NCBI GenBank assembly: GCA_019240475.1
Contig: JAFAYI010000011.1
Coordinates: 1 to 50,406 of the forward strand
DNA from: Acidobacteriaceae bacterium
GTDB lineage: Bacteria > Acidobacteriota > Terriglobia > Bryobacterales > Bryobacteraceae
Length of the DNA stretch: 50,406 bases
Direction: 5' to 3'
In this document: piece by piece, positions 1 to 7,932 of the stretch
Layout: the number at the start of each line of letters is the position of its first letter
Numbering within the stretch: position 1 is the stretch's first letter
Translations under genes and position numbers: made by a program
The notes under the pieces: model-generated
Database searches by the model: none
Told to the model about the DNA's origin: nothing
The model's input: the letters and a program-made list of their open reading frames with translations, nothing else

Positions 1-164
1 CGACAATCAAGTACCGGATCTTTGGACATCCGCGTTTGCTGATGCGCGGATTATCCGGCGCCAGGGTCGAAATCGGCCTCGCGACGATAGCATACAACCT
101 AAAGCGCATCACGAACGTGCTCGGAGCCACCAAAGTAACGGAAGCCCATCGTCTCGCCTCATAG
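1..164 (+). mobile_element. C-terminal fragment of an IS transposase (DDE, IS1182-like)
   Basis: The frame is open from the window edge to a TAG at 162-164 and gives about 53 residues. It reads like the end of a DDE transposase of the IS1182/IS5 superfamily: a TIK...HP..LMRGL segment, then a conserved helix ending IGLATIAYNLKRI. In these transposases the region just before the C-terminus carries the last helix of the RNase H-like fold. The catalytic residues lie upstream and are outside the window. No left end or terminal inverted repeat can be identified. The family assignment is from memory of the motif, so the superfamily is more secure than the exact IS family. Confidence 0.6.
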
Positions 165-206
165 AGCTTAGCAGCCACAACCACAATCCCAAATCCTGAA
201 TGCGTC

Positions 207-228
207 AGCGCAAGCAATTGCGCTTTTC
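207..228 (+). terminator. Candidate intrinsic terminator behind the transposase fragment
   Basis: A perfect 7-bp stem (AGCGCAA / TTGCGCT) closes a GCAA tetraloop of the GNRA type and runs straight into TTTTC. It lies 43 bases after the transposase stop and 180 bases before the next gene. It could end transcription leaving the insertion element or belong to the element's right end. The stem is short, so strength is uncertain. Confidence 0.5.
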
Positions 229-410
229 TAAAACCTTCTGAACTGAGTTTCGTAACGACCTCGTTCGAGCCCGCAACATCGCCCCGTTCGACAACGAGTT
301 CGAGCGCCAGATTGGCTGGGAGAGCGGGGAGTGCGGCGGTAACAGTTGATGCCATCCCGAAGCCGACGGCTGCTTCGCGGCCCACGGCCGCCGCAACGCA
401 TAATACAATC

Positions 411-1055
411 ATGGGCGAGCAATTTCTTCCGCTGTTTCCGCTTTCGGTTGTTCTCTTGCCCGCCACCCCTTTGCCGCTGCACATTTTCGAAGACCGCTAC
501 AAAGAGATGATGGGTGAACTGATCCCGTCTCGCGCTGAGTTCGGAGTCGTCATGGCCAAAGACGACGGCATTGTCAACGTGGGATGCAGCGCCACCGTCG
601 ACCGCGTGCTGCAACGTTATCCGGACGGAAGGCTCGACCTCATCGCCATCGGCCAGCGCCGGTTTCGGGTCGTGTCGCTTAACGACGACAAGGCGTATCT
701 GCGCGCCGCCGTCGAGTATTTCAACGACGACGAAGCAACCGAGGTACCTACCGATCTGCGCCGCCGCGCCATCGCGGGCTTCGAGCGCCTTCGGAAGATC
801 GAAGAGCCAAACGTTGTCATCGAGCCCAGCCTCGAAGCTCCGCAACTCAGCTTTCAGCTCACTCAGTTCATCTCCGATCTCGACAAGCGGCAGACCGTGC
901 TCTCGCTTCGCTCCGAGACCGAGCGGCTGGAATTTTTGGTTGGCATCCTGCCCGCCTACATTCTCCAGCGCGAGCGCATCACTCTCGCCAAGCGCGTGGC
1001 GCCGCTCAATGGCCACGTCAAGCACATCTCGACATCCCGCGCGGAGGCCGATTGA
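411..1055 (+). CDS. LON-substrate-binding-domain protein
   Basis: A 214-residue protein made almost entirely of the LON N-terminal (peptidase S16 substrate-binding) domain. It opens with the typical LPLFPLSVVLLPATPLPLHIFEDRY block and has the GR(L)DLIAIGQRRFRV segment in the middle. There is no AAA+ or protease domain, so it belongs to the stand-alone LON-domain family, presumably binding unfolded or client proteins in the cytoplasm; its exact role is not established. I chose the ATG at 411 because homology begins at MGEQFLPLFPL; an upstream in-frame start at 312 would add a low-complexity extension. No Shine-Dalgarno precedes 411, but CATAAT sits at 399-404. Its stop overlaps the next start (ATTGA), implying co-transcription. 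Confidence 0.85.
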   Translation: MGEQFLPLFPLSVVLLPATPLPLHIFEDRYKEMMGELIPSRAEFGVVMAKDDGIVNVGCSATVDRVLQRYPDGRLDLIAIGQRRFRVVSLNDDKAYLRAAVEYFNDDEATEVPTDLRRRAIAGFERLRKIEEPNVVIEPSLEAPQLSFQLTQFISDLDKRQTVLSLRSETERLEFLVGILPAYILQRERITLAKRVAPLNGHVKHISTSRAEAD

Positions 1056-1738
1056 ACCGCCGCCATCTCATCTTCGACGCCGACGATACGCTGTGGGAAA
1101 ACAATATCTACTTCGAAGACGCCTTCGACCAGTTCTGCGAATACCTGTCCCACTCTTCGCTATCGCCCGAGCAGGTCCGCTCCGTTCTGGACGACATCGA
1201 AAGGACGAACGCCAAGCTGCACGGGTACGGCTCGCGCAATTTCGCCCGCAATCTGGCCGAATGCTATCAGCGCCTTTCCGAGCGCGACATTTCGGATGCC
1301 GATCTGCGCAGCGTGCAGGACTTCGCCCACGCCATTCTGGAACGCCCGATCGAACTGATCGAAGGCGTTCAGGAAACCATCGCGGAATTGTCTTCGCGCC
1401 ATGAGCTAACGCTGTTCACCAAAGGCGATCCCGAAGAGCAGCGCCTGAAGATCGACCGCTCCGGCCTCGCCCGGTTCTTTCATCACGCAGCCATCGTCAA
1501 AGAGAAGCACGAGCCGGCTTATCGCCAGCTTGCGCAGGAGCGCAGCTTCGTTTCCGACCGGACCTGGATGGTGGGCAACTCGCCGAAGTCAGATATCAAT
1601 CCGGCTCTCGCCGCCGGATTCAGCGCGGTCTACGTTCCCCACCCGCGTACCTGGCGGCTGGAACACGAAGAGGTGCCGGATAGCCATCCTCGCCTATTGA
1701 AGATCGCGCGCATCACGGAGCTCATCCGGCACTTTTAG
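1052..1738 (+). CDS. HAD-superfamily hydrolase (phosphatase/5'-nucleotidase-like)
   Basis: A 228-residue haloacid dehalogenase-type hydrolase. Motif I is FDADDTLW, with nucleophile Asp9 and acid/base Asp11. Motif II is the Thr in LTLFTKGD. Motif III is the Lys in IVKEKHEP. Motif IV is GNSPKSDINPALAAG, where the metal-binding Asp lies. The helical cap between motifs I and II fits the YjjG/YfnB-like nucleotidase or phosphoglycolate-phosphatase group. The substrate cannot be told from sequence. The start is TTG, overlapping the LON gene stop by 4 bp, so the two are translationally coupled; the next gene follows after 5 bases. Confidence 0.85.
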   Translation: MNRRHLIFDADDTLWENNIYFEDAFDQFCEYLSHSSLSPEQVRSVLDDIERTNAKLHGYGSRNFARNLAECYQRLSERDISDADLRSVQDFAHAILERPIELIEGVQETIAELSSRHELTLFTKGDPEEQRLKIDRSGLARFFHHAAIVKEKHEPAYRQLAQERSFVSDRTWMVGNSPKSDINPALAAGFSAVYVPHPRTWRLEHEEVPDSHPRLLKIARITELIRHF

Positions 1739-1743
1739 AACTC

Positions 1744-2673
1744 ATGAGCCTCGTTACCATCGATTCCTGGCCGACTCGGCAACATATCGACTTCAGGCCG
1801 CAGCTCGAAGCCGGAAACATACTGTTCCTTCCCACAACTCCGTTCGCGGCGCCGGAAGAATCGAAGGAGTTCCTTCGAAACCTCAGCTTTGCAGGCGGGG
1901 CCGTTCACAAGAACATCGCCTATCGCACCGCTCAGGACCGCATCACCGGCATCGAAGGCGACGCGGCGCTGGCCGAGCGCGTGCGCGACATCTTCCGCCG
2001 CTATTCGCGCGAAGTCGTTCGATTCGTAACCGCGCTGTTGCCCGATTACGCATCCTCCTGGAAGCTCGATTACGCAAGCTTCCGACCCGTCGAAGAGGAA
2101 GGGCGCGACCTGCCGCTGAATAAGCGCAACGATCTGATCCATACCGACGCCTTCCCCTCGCGGCCCACCAATGGCGGCTTGATCCTGCGCGTCTTCACCA
2201 ATATCTCTGCTACCAAGACTCGCGTCTGGGTCACGTCCGACCCATTCCGCTCCATCGCGGAACGCTACGCCCGCGAGGCCGGATTGCATCGCATCGCTGT
2301 CGCGGCGCACTCGCCATGGGCGCCGCTTCGAAGCCGCTCCGCGCGGATGCTGCGCTCGCTCGGACTTCCCGTCGTGCCGCGATCGCCATACGACCGCTTC
2401 ATGCTGCGTTTCCACGACTACCTGAAGCGCAACGACGATTTTCAAAATAACTACGCGCAGCACCGCTACGAATTCCCGCCCGGCTCCACTTGGCTCGTTT
2501 TCACCGACGTGACGCCCCATTCGGTGCAGGCCGGCCAGCATGCCCTCGAGCAGACTTTCATCGTGGCCCGCGAATCTCTCTCGGATCGCGAAAACGCCCC
2601 GATCTCGATCCTCGAACGCATTTGCGGCAGGCCTCTGCTTGCGGGCGCTCCCGCCATCGCGCCTATGGCGTGA
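1744..2673 (+). CDS. Kdo 3-hydroxylase-like Fe(II)/2-oxoglutarate dioxygenase
   Basis: A 309-residue protein resembling the Kdo hydroxylase (KdoO) family, which hydroxylates the inner-core sugar Kdo of lipopolysaccharide to Ko. The expected iron ligands are visible: His133-x-Asp135 in LIHTDAFPSRPTNGG and a distal His259 in FTDVTPHSVQAG. Arg residues near RRYSREV and HALEQTF could bind 2-oxoglutarate. It starts 5 bases after the HAD gene, so it is probably in the same operon. Its last 11 bases overlap the convergent TIGR03790 gene. The family match is strong by eye; the actual lipid A/core chemistry of this organism is unknown. Confidence 0.75.
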   Translation: MSLVTIDSWPTRQHIDFRPQLEAGNILFLPTTPFAAPEESKEFLRNLSFAGGAVHKNIAYRTAQDRITGIEGDAALAERVRDIFRRYSREVVRFVTALLPDYASSWKLDYASFRPVEEEGRDLPLNKRNDLIHTDAFPSRPTNGGLILRVFTNISATKTRVWVTSDPFRSIAERYAREAGLHRIAVAAHSPWAPLRSRSARMLRSLGLPVVPRSPYDRFMLRFHDYLKRNDDFQNNYAQHRYEFPPGSTWLVFTDVTPHSVQAGQHALEQTFIVARESLSDRENAPISILERICGRPLLAGAPAIAPMA

Positions 2674-4378
2674 CGGTGAGGCTTACGGTGCGAACCATTC
2701 CCGCGTAAGTCGCCGATATCGTGACCACGGTCTTTGCCGAGACTGTTTGAAGGTCGATTGGAAAGACAGCTCGGGTCTGGCCGTTTGGGATCTTGATTTC
2801 GACTGGAACGATGGCAGCGGCATTACTGCTCTTGAGCGCGATGGCCGCATCGCCGGCCGCCGCGGGCCTTCGAAACGCAACCGTTCCCACGGCTTTCGAG
2901 CCGCCCTTCGCCTCGCCGGGCGAAATCGCCAGCCGTTCGAGCAGAGAAAAAACTATCAGCGTGTTGGACTTTTCGAGGTTCTTGCCCTTCACATACACCC
3001 GCACGGTGGTTCCGTCCGCCGAGACATGGAACGTCCGTATCGGAAACTTCACCGCGTCCGTGCCCTCCGGAATAGTCACGGTTGCCGGAACGCCAACAAT
3101 GTCGGGATGCTCGCTTCTGACCGCGAAAGTTTCTCCGCCGCTCGCGGCGCGTTCGCTCACGGCCACCGCGCCGGCGACGCTGCTGTCATCCAGCATGATC
3201 TGCGGGAGGAGCGCGAACAGTATTTTCGGTTTCATGCGCTCGTCCATCTCCGCGCTCTTGGGAAACGGCCGGTACAGCGGGTCTCCGACATTGATGATGC
3301 GCCACTTCAACAGCCGTTCGCTCCTCAGCAGCGCATCGCCCACGTTTGCGCCGTGGAACAGGTACCACAGCATCTGGTCCGGATGCGGCAAATTGTCCAG
3401 ATAAGGTTCGGTCGTCGCGCCCGCGGTAACAGTAATGCCGCGCGCGATGGCCCCGGCCGCCCAGTTTGTCCCGCCGCGGGGGTTTGTCGCCGACGCGCTA
3501 TCCAGATGAATTCCAATTGCGCCCGGATTCCAGCTAAACGCGTCGTTGTAGTGGTTCAGCGAGTACCAACCGGTATAGAGCGCCGCATGATCGCAGCGCG
3601 CTGGCGCCGGCGCAGTTCCGAACTCTTCCGCATGTGCATCTTCAGTCACCGGAAAACCCGCCCTCCTCGCTAACTCCGCCGCCTGATGAATGTCCCAATC
3701 TCCCGCGCCATATGCAAAATCAGGCACCGAGGTCGTAGGATCGGTCCGGCGGTCAAAGCAGGCGTTCCCCGACAAGCCATGCGCTTCCGCATACAGCGCC
3801 TTATCCACCATTCCCTTGGCGGTCTCCGCGCTCGCCGCGTCCAGCCGCCAGACCGAATAGATCCGCTTCGAGCTGGGCTGCTGACGGTAATCCGCTAGCG
3901 GAACATATGCCTCATAGATATCTCCCTCGCTCTCCGCTTTACCGAAGTAAGGTTGAATCTCGCCTTGATTGGCCGCGCGCTCGGGCAGATACTCGTCCCA
4001 GGGGTCGGCGATAAATTGATCGAGTGCGTAAGTCTCCTGGGGGGGAGGCATTTCGAGTAACCAGGGTGTCTTGTAACTAAAAACAATATAGAGAATTTTA
4101 TCTTTGCCGGCCCGATCCAGGCATTTTTGTACCGGCCCTTTAACGGCTCGATCATATTCCGCCTGGTTGATCTGGTCTGGGGAAGACACCTCGATCTTGC
4201 ATAGATTGGCGGCTGGTATGTTGCGCTTCGCAGCGTAATAGGAGGCCACGGCTTTAGATTCCGGCGCGCCGGCGTTATAGACCACCAGTACTCTTTCGGC
4301 GGGCGGGGCCTGCGCGGCCGCTGTAAATGCGAATACGAGGGCGGGCATAATAGATCGGAAACAAATTACTTTCAACAC
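2663..4378 (-). CDS. TIGR03790 family secreted protein
   Basis: A 571-residue protein with an N-terminal signal peptide (hydrophobic MPALVFAFTAAAQA ending near residue 24). The body matches TIGR03790, a family of unknown function abundant in Solibacter-like Acidobacteria: the RVLVVYNAGAPES opening, AVASYYAAKRNIP, and a later segment with WAAGAI, GATTEPY and HPD. The last 180 residues look like two beta-sandwich (Calx-beta or Ig-like) modules with SVAGAV...VTIPEGTDAVKFPI and an IPNGQTRAVFPI repeat. The start is GTG at 4378; an internal ATG at 4348 would also keep the signal peptide. It is transcribed away from the neighbouring metallo-hydrolase. No enzymatic function can be assigned. Confidence 0.75.
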   Translation of the reverse strand: MLKVICFRSIMPALVFAFTAAAQAPPAERVLVVYNAGAPESKAVASYYAAKRNIPAANLCKIEVSSPDQINQAEYDRAVKGPVQKCLDRAGKDKILYIVFSYKTPWLLEMPPPQETYALDQFIADPWDEYLPERAANQGEIQPYFGKAESEGDIYEAYVPLADYRQQPSSKRIYSVWRLDAASAETAKGMVDKALYAEAHGLSGNACFDRRTDPTTSVPDFAYGAGDWDIHQAAELARRAGFPVTEDAHAEEFGTAPAPARCDHAALYTGWYSLNHYNDAFSWNPGAIGIHLDSASATNPRGGTNWAAGAIARGITVTAGATTEPYLDNLPHPDQMLWYLFHGANVGDALLRSERLLKWRIINVGDPLYRPFPKSAEMDERMKPKILFALLPQIMLDDSSVAGAVAVSERAASGGETFAVRSEHPDIVGVPATVTIPEGTDAVKFPIRTFHVSADGTTVRVYVKGKNLEKSNTLIVFSLLERLAISPGEAKGGSKAVGTVAFRRPAAAGDAAIALKSSNAAAIVPVEIKIPNGQTRAVFPIDLQTVSAKTVVTISATYAGMVRTVSLTVTP

Positions 4379-4451
4379 AGGATGTACACTCGAAGACGCG
4401 GATTGTTACTCGGTACTCTAGAACTTAACTGATTAAAAGCTACTAGCCCTG

Positions 4452-5408
4452 ATGCAAGAAGCTACCGATGGCCAGCTATTACCTAAACATTTCGACGGCA
4501 CGCGTTTCTATAACCCCAATGCGCCCCAGGCTCGTGGTTGGAGGGATGTCATCCGCTGGAAGCTCAGCAGCCGCGCGGAGCCGTGCCCCTCGTTTATCGA
4601 TGACGTAGAACCGTCCATCCCGCCCCATGCGATTTACGGCCCCGAGTTGCGGGTCACGTTCGTGAATCACTCGACGGTGCTCCTTCAGCAAAACGGCTGC
4701 AACGTTCTGACCGATCCTGTGTGGTCGCGGCGTGCGAGCCCGCTGCAATGGATCGGCCCGAGACGTCACCGCCGGCCGGGAATCCGCAAGGAAGACCTGC
4801 CTCCCATCGATATCGTGTTGTTGAGTCACAATCATTATGATCACCTGGACCTCTCCACGCTGCGCTGGCTAGCGCGCCGCCGCGCGCCTGCGTTCGTCGC
4901 GCCATCGGGCGTCTCCCCGCTTCTGCGCGCGCATCGAATCGAGCCCGTGGTCGAACTGGGCTGGGGCGAACGCCGCACTCTGCGCCAGGTTCCTATACAT
5001 GCGGTTCCCGCGCTGCACTTTTCGGGGCGCGGCTTCTTCGATCGCAACAAGACTCTGTGGTGCGGGTACGTCGTCGAGAGCGCGGGGGGACCGATCTATT
5101 TCGCCGGGGACACCGGTTTCGGGAATCACTTCGCCCAGATTCGGGATGCTTTCGGCTCGCCGCGTTTGGCGCTGTTGCCCATTGGCGCGTATCGCCCGCG
5201 CTGGTTCATGTCTTCCGTTCACATGGAGCCGGCCGAAGCTGTCGAGGCGCATCGCATTCTCGGGTCGGCAGCCAGCATCGCCATTCATCACGGAACGTTT
5301 CAGCTCGGGGACGACGCGGTCGATACGGCCGTGCGGACGCTCTTGCAACACGGCCTCCCGGATTCTTTTCACGTCTTGAGGAACGGCGAGTTCACCTGTA
5401 TCGTTTGA
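4452..5408 (+). CDS. MBL-fold metallo-hydrolase, NAPE-PLD/UlaG-like
   Basis: A 318-residue metallo-beta-lactamase-fold protein. The metal motif HxHxDH is HNHYDH at residues 126-131, preceded by the strand IDIVLLS. Further ligand candidates are the Asp in YFAGDTGF and the His in IAIHHGTF near the C-terminus. The N-terminal RFYNP and WIGPRRHRRPG segments are typical of the N-acyl-phosphatidylethanolamine phospholipase D-like branch (lipid phosphodiesterases) rather than of glyoxalase II. No signal peptide is seen, so it is probably cytoplasmic or membrane-peripheral. The substrate is unknown. The gene is divergent from the TIGR03790 gene, with a 73-base gap. Confidence 0.85.
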   Translation: MQEATDGQLLPKHFDGTRFYNPNAPQARGWRDVIRWKLSSRAEPCPSFIDDVEPSIPPHAIYGPELRVTFVNHSTVLLQQNGCNVLTDPVWSRRASPLQWIGPRRHRRPGIRKEDLPPIDIVLLSHNHYDHLDLSTLRWLARRRAPAFVAPSGVSPLLRAHRIEPVVELGWGERRTLRQVPIHAVPALHFSGRGFFDRNKTLWCGYVVESAGGPIYFAGDTGFGNHFAQIRDAFGSPRLALLPIGAYRPRWFMSSVHMEPAEAVEAHRILGSAASIAIHHGTFQLGDDAVDTAVRTLLQHGLPDSFHVLRNGEFTCIV

Positions 5409-5454
5409 AATCGAGGGGCGCACGCGCGCGCCCGGACGCTACCATGGAGACGCC

Positions 5455-5925
5455 ATGGCGCACGACGACACCATCGACCAGCTCAATCAACTCGTACACA
5501 TCAACAAGGACGGCGAGTCGGGCTTTCTCACGGCCGCTGAAAACATCAAGAACTCGGAACTGGAAACGCTGTTCCGCGGGTACTCGCAGCAGCACGCGAA
5601 GTTTGCGAGCGAGCTACAGCAGGAGATCAAGCGCCTGGGCGGGGATTTCGCGGATTCCGGGACGCTTGGCGGCGCGATTCACCGCGGCTGGCTGGATGTT
5701 AAGTCCGCGCTGTCCGGGCACTCGGCCGCGGCCATATTGAAGTCCTGCGAGAGCGGGGAAGAGTCGGCGATGGTGTCTTACGATCGGGCGGCGGACGACA
5801 ACCCGACGGGCCAGACGAATGCGCTGCTCGAAAAACACCGCCGGCAGATCAAGGAATTTCATACGCGCTTGTGCCGGTTGATCTCGGAAACCAAGGACGG
5901 CGTCGATTTTCAGAAGAACGAGTAG
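5455..5925 (+). CDS. PA2169/DUF2383 family four-helix-bundle protein
   Basis: A 156-residue, highly helical protein matching the DUF2383 (PA2169 family) ferritin-like four-helix bundle: TIDQLNQLVHINKDGESGF at the start, LETLFRGYSQQHAKFASELQ in helix 2 and KEFHTRLCRL at the end. Members are small stress-associated proteins of unknown activity. Glu and His residues lie in the helices, but a di-metal site cannot be claimed. A GGAG Shine-Dalgarno lies 6 bases upstream of the ATG. It sits between a metallo-hydrolase and a DNA glycosylase on the same strand. Confidence 0.8.
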   Translation: MAHDDTIDQLNQLVHINKDGESGFLTAAENIKNSELETLFRGYSQQHAKFASELQQEIKRLGGDFADSGTLGGAIHRGWLDVKSALSGHSAAAILKSCESGEESAMVSYDRAADDNPTGQTNALLEKHRRQIKEFHTRLCRLISETKDGVDFQKNE

Positions 5926-5965
5926 CAGCCGCGCCGAGTTACTCGACTCGCGGGGCCTCCGGTCC

Positions 5966-7084
5966 ATGAAGCTCACGCTCGAACGCCTCAAGCGCCACGC
6001 TATCGCGGCTTCGCTCTTTCCGCCTACGACGCTCGGCCGCGCCATTCAGCGCATAGGCTTTATTCAGGCCGATCCGATCCGCTCCCCAGCGCGGGCGCAG
6101 GACCTCATCCTGCGCCATCGTGTCCGCGACTATAAAGCCGGAGATCTAGAGAGGCGTTATCCCTCGCTAGGCGTCGAAGAAGATTTTCTGTACGCCTACG
6201 GCTTCATGCCGCAATCCACGTGGCGGCTTCTTCATCCGCGGCTGACTTCGAAGCTGACGGCGTCCGAACAGCGCGTGCTGGATATTGTGACGGCGCATAA
6301 GCGGATTCACCCGCGAGAGCTCGAAGCCTATCTCGGCCGCAAGCGCGAAATCAACGCGTGGGGCGGCTATTCGAAGGCGACTACTCGCATTCTGCAGCAT
6401 CTTCACTATCGCGGGCTGCTGCGAATCGTGGGGCGAGAAAATGGCATCCGGCTGTATGAGCCGACCGCGGCGCAGCACGATCCTCCCGATCCCGCGGAGC
6501 GTCTTCGGCGGCTCGTGCTGTTGATCTCGCATATCCTGGCGCCCGCGCCGGAACGTAGTCTGCGCGCGGCGCTGCGGCATCTGGCGCATTCCGCGCCCGC
6601 GCTGCAAGGGCGCCGCAGCATAGTCGGGTCTCTTATTCAATCCGGCGAACTCGCGAGCGCGGAGGTGGACAGCGTTCGTTACGTGTGGCCCGCGGGCCGC
6701 CTGATCGGAAAAGCGCCCGAGAACCTGGTCCGTTTCCTCGCGCCCTTCGATCCGCTGGTTTGGGATCGCAGCAGGTTCGAACACTTCTGGGGCTGGGCGT
6801 ATCGTTTTGAAGCGTACACGCCGCCGCCAAAACGCAAGCTGGGCTATTACGCGATGCCGCTGCTGTGGAAAAGCGAGGTGGCCGGCTGGGTCAACATCTC
6901 TTACCGCCAGGGCGCGCTCAAGGCGCAGCCGGGCTTCGTTCGGGATGAGCCGCCAGATCCCGCATTTCACGAGCAGTTCGCAGCCGAGATCGAACGCTTT
7001 CGCCGCTTTCTTCAAGCAGAGCCCGCTTACAATACCAACGTGAACGCAACTGCGCACCGGGGCGGCGATGCTGGGCTTGAATGA
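5966..7084 (+). CDS. YcaQ/AlkX-type winged-helix DNA glycosylase
   Basis: A 372-residue member of the HTH_42 (DUF1006) family of DNA glycosylases that unhook interstrand crosslinks and bulky alkylated bases. The N-terminal segment GFIQADPIRSPARAQDLIL carries a Gln-x-Asp motif (QAD). In E. coli YcaQ the equivalent motif is Gln-hydrophobic-Asp, whereas the Streptomyces enzyme AlkZ has Gln-x-Gln. Also typical are EDFLYAYGFMP, HPRELEAYLGR, WGGYSKATTRILQHLHYRGLLRI (winged helix) and FDPLVWDR near residue 265. Length is close to the usual 380-410. The C-terminal 17 bases overlap the following isomerase gene, so the two probably share a transcript. Confidence 0.8.
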   Translation: MKLTLERLKRHAIAASLFPPTTLGRAIQRIGFIQADPIRSPARAQDLILRHRVRDYKAGDLERRYPSLGVEEDFLYAYGFMPQSTWRLLHPRLTSKLTASEQRVLDIVTAHKRIHPRELEAYLGRKREINAWGGYSKATTRILQHLHYRGLLRIVGRENGIRLYEPTAAQHDPPDPAERLRRLVLLISHILAPAPERSLRAALRHLAHSAPALQGRRSIVGSLIQSGELASAEVDSVRYVWPAGRLIGKAPENLVRFLAPFDPLVWDRSRFEHFWGWAYRFEAYTPPPKRKLGYYAMPLLWKSEVAGWVNISYRQGALKAQPGFVRDEPPDPAFHEQFAAEIERFRRFLQAEPAYNTNVNATAHRGGDAGLE

Positions 7085-7931
7085 TCTCGAAATCGGGTTG
7101 ATGTTTTGGGCCGGTCCCGACGCCCGCAAGACTTTGCGCGAGGCGAAGCAATTCGGGCTGCGGGCTGGGCAGTTAGGCTTCCCCGGCGATCTGCCTCTGG
7201 AAGGCGCCGCAGAGAGTTGGGACGCCGCGCTCACGGCCGAGCATTTCACGGCTGTCACGGCGGTTTGCAGCTACATCGGCGAGGACTACGCCGACATTCC
7301 GAGAGTCGCGCGCACGGTGGGGCTCGTGCCTCCGGATACTCGCCGCGAGCGGATCGCTCGCACGAAGGCGGTCTCCGATGTCGCGCGCTCGCTCGCTATC
7401 GAAAGCGTGGCTTGCCACATCGGCTTTGTGCCGCATGAGCCCAGCCATCTGCTGTATCCAGAGATTCGCGACGCGGCCCGCGAGCTTTGCGATTACTGCG
7501 GGGAAAACGGCCAATCGTTCACGCTTGAAACGGGCCAGGAACCGGCCAGAACTCTTCTGCGGTTCATCGCGGATGTCGAGAGGCCGAACCTCAAGATCAA
7601 TTTCGACCCGGCCAACATGATCCTCTATGGAACCGGCGATCCCATCGAGGCGCTGGACGTGCTTGGGAAACATATTGTCTCGGTCCACTGCAAAGACGGC
7701 GACTGGCCGCCGCGCGACCAGCCCGAAGCACTTGGCCAGGAGCGCCCGCTAGGGGAGGGAAGCGTCGATATTCCTGCTTTCATCGCGAAGTTGAAAGAGA
7801 TCGGCTACAAAGGCGTGCTCGCGATCGAGCGAGAGAATGTCTCCGAGCCCCAACGCTCCGAAGACATCCGGAAGGCGATCGCCCTGCTGAAACGGGTGGC
7901 GGCGCGCCATCGCTCGGGCGCCACTCTTTGA
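7068..7931 (+). CDS. Sugar phosphate isomerase/epimerase (AP_endonuc_2 TIM barrel)
   Basis: A 287-residue xylose-isomerase-like TIM barrel. The four metal ligands expected of the family are visible at Glu154 (FTLETG), Asp180 (INFDPAN), His207 (VSVHCKD) and Glu254 (LAIERE). The substrate is likely a keto-sugar or hydroxypyruvate-like compound and cannot be fixed from sequence. The ATG overlaps the end of the glycosylase gene. Downstream, the XdhC gene ends 1 base away on the opposite strand. No signal peptide is present. Confidence 0.85.
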   Translation: MLGLNDLEIGLMFWAGPDARKTLREAKQFGLRAGQLGFPGDLPLEGAAESWDAALTAEHFTAVTAVCSYIGEDYADIPRVARTVGLVPPDTRRERIARTKAVSDVARSLAIESVACHIGFVPHEPSHLLYPEIRDAARELCDYCGENGQSFTLETGQEPARTLLRFIADVERPNLKINFDPANMILYGTGDPIEALDVLGKHIVSVHCKDGDWPPRDQPEALGQERPLGEGSVDIPAFIAKLKEIGYKGVLAIERENVSEPQRSEDIRKAIALLKRVAARHRSGATL

Positions 7932-7932
7932 A

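Noticed and set aside
4347..4375. Strong-looking minus-strand promoter (TTGAAA-17-TATTAT) before the TIGR03790 gene
   Set aside because: Its -10 box overlaps the ATG at 4348, so transcription would begin inside the signal peptide; likely chance.
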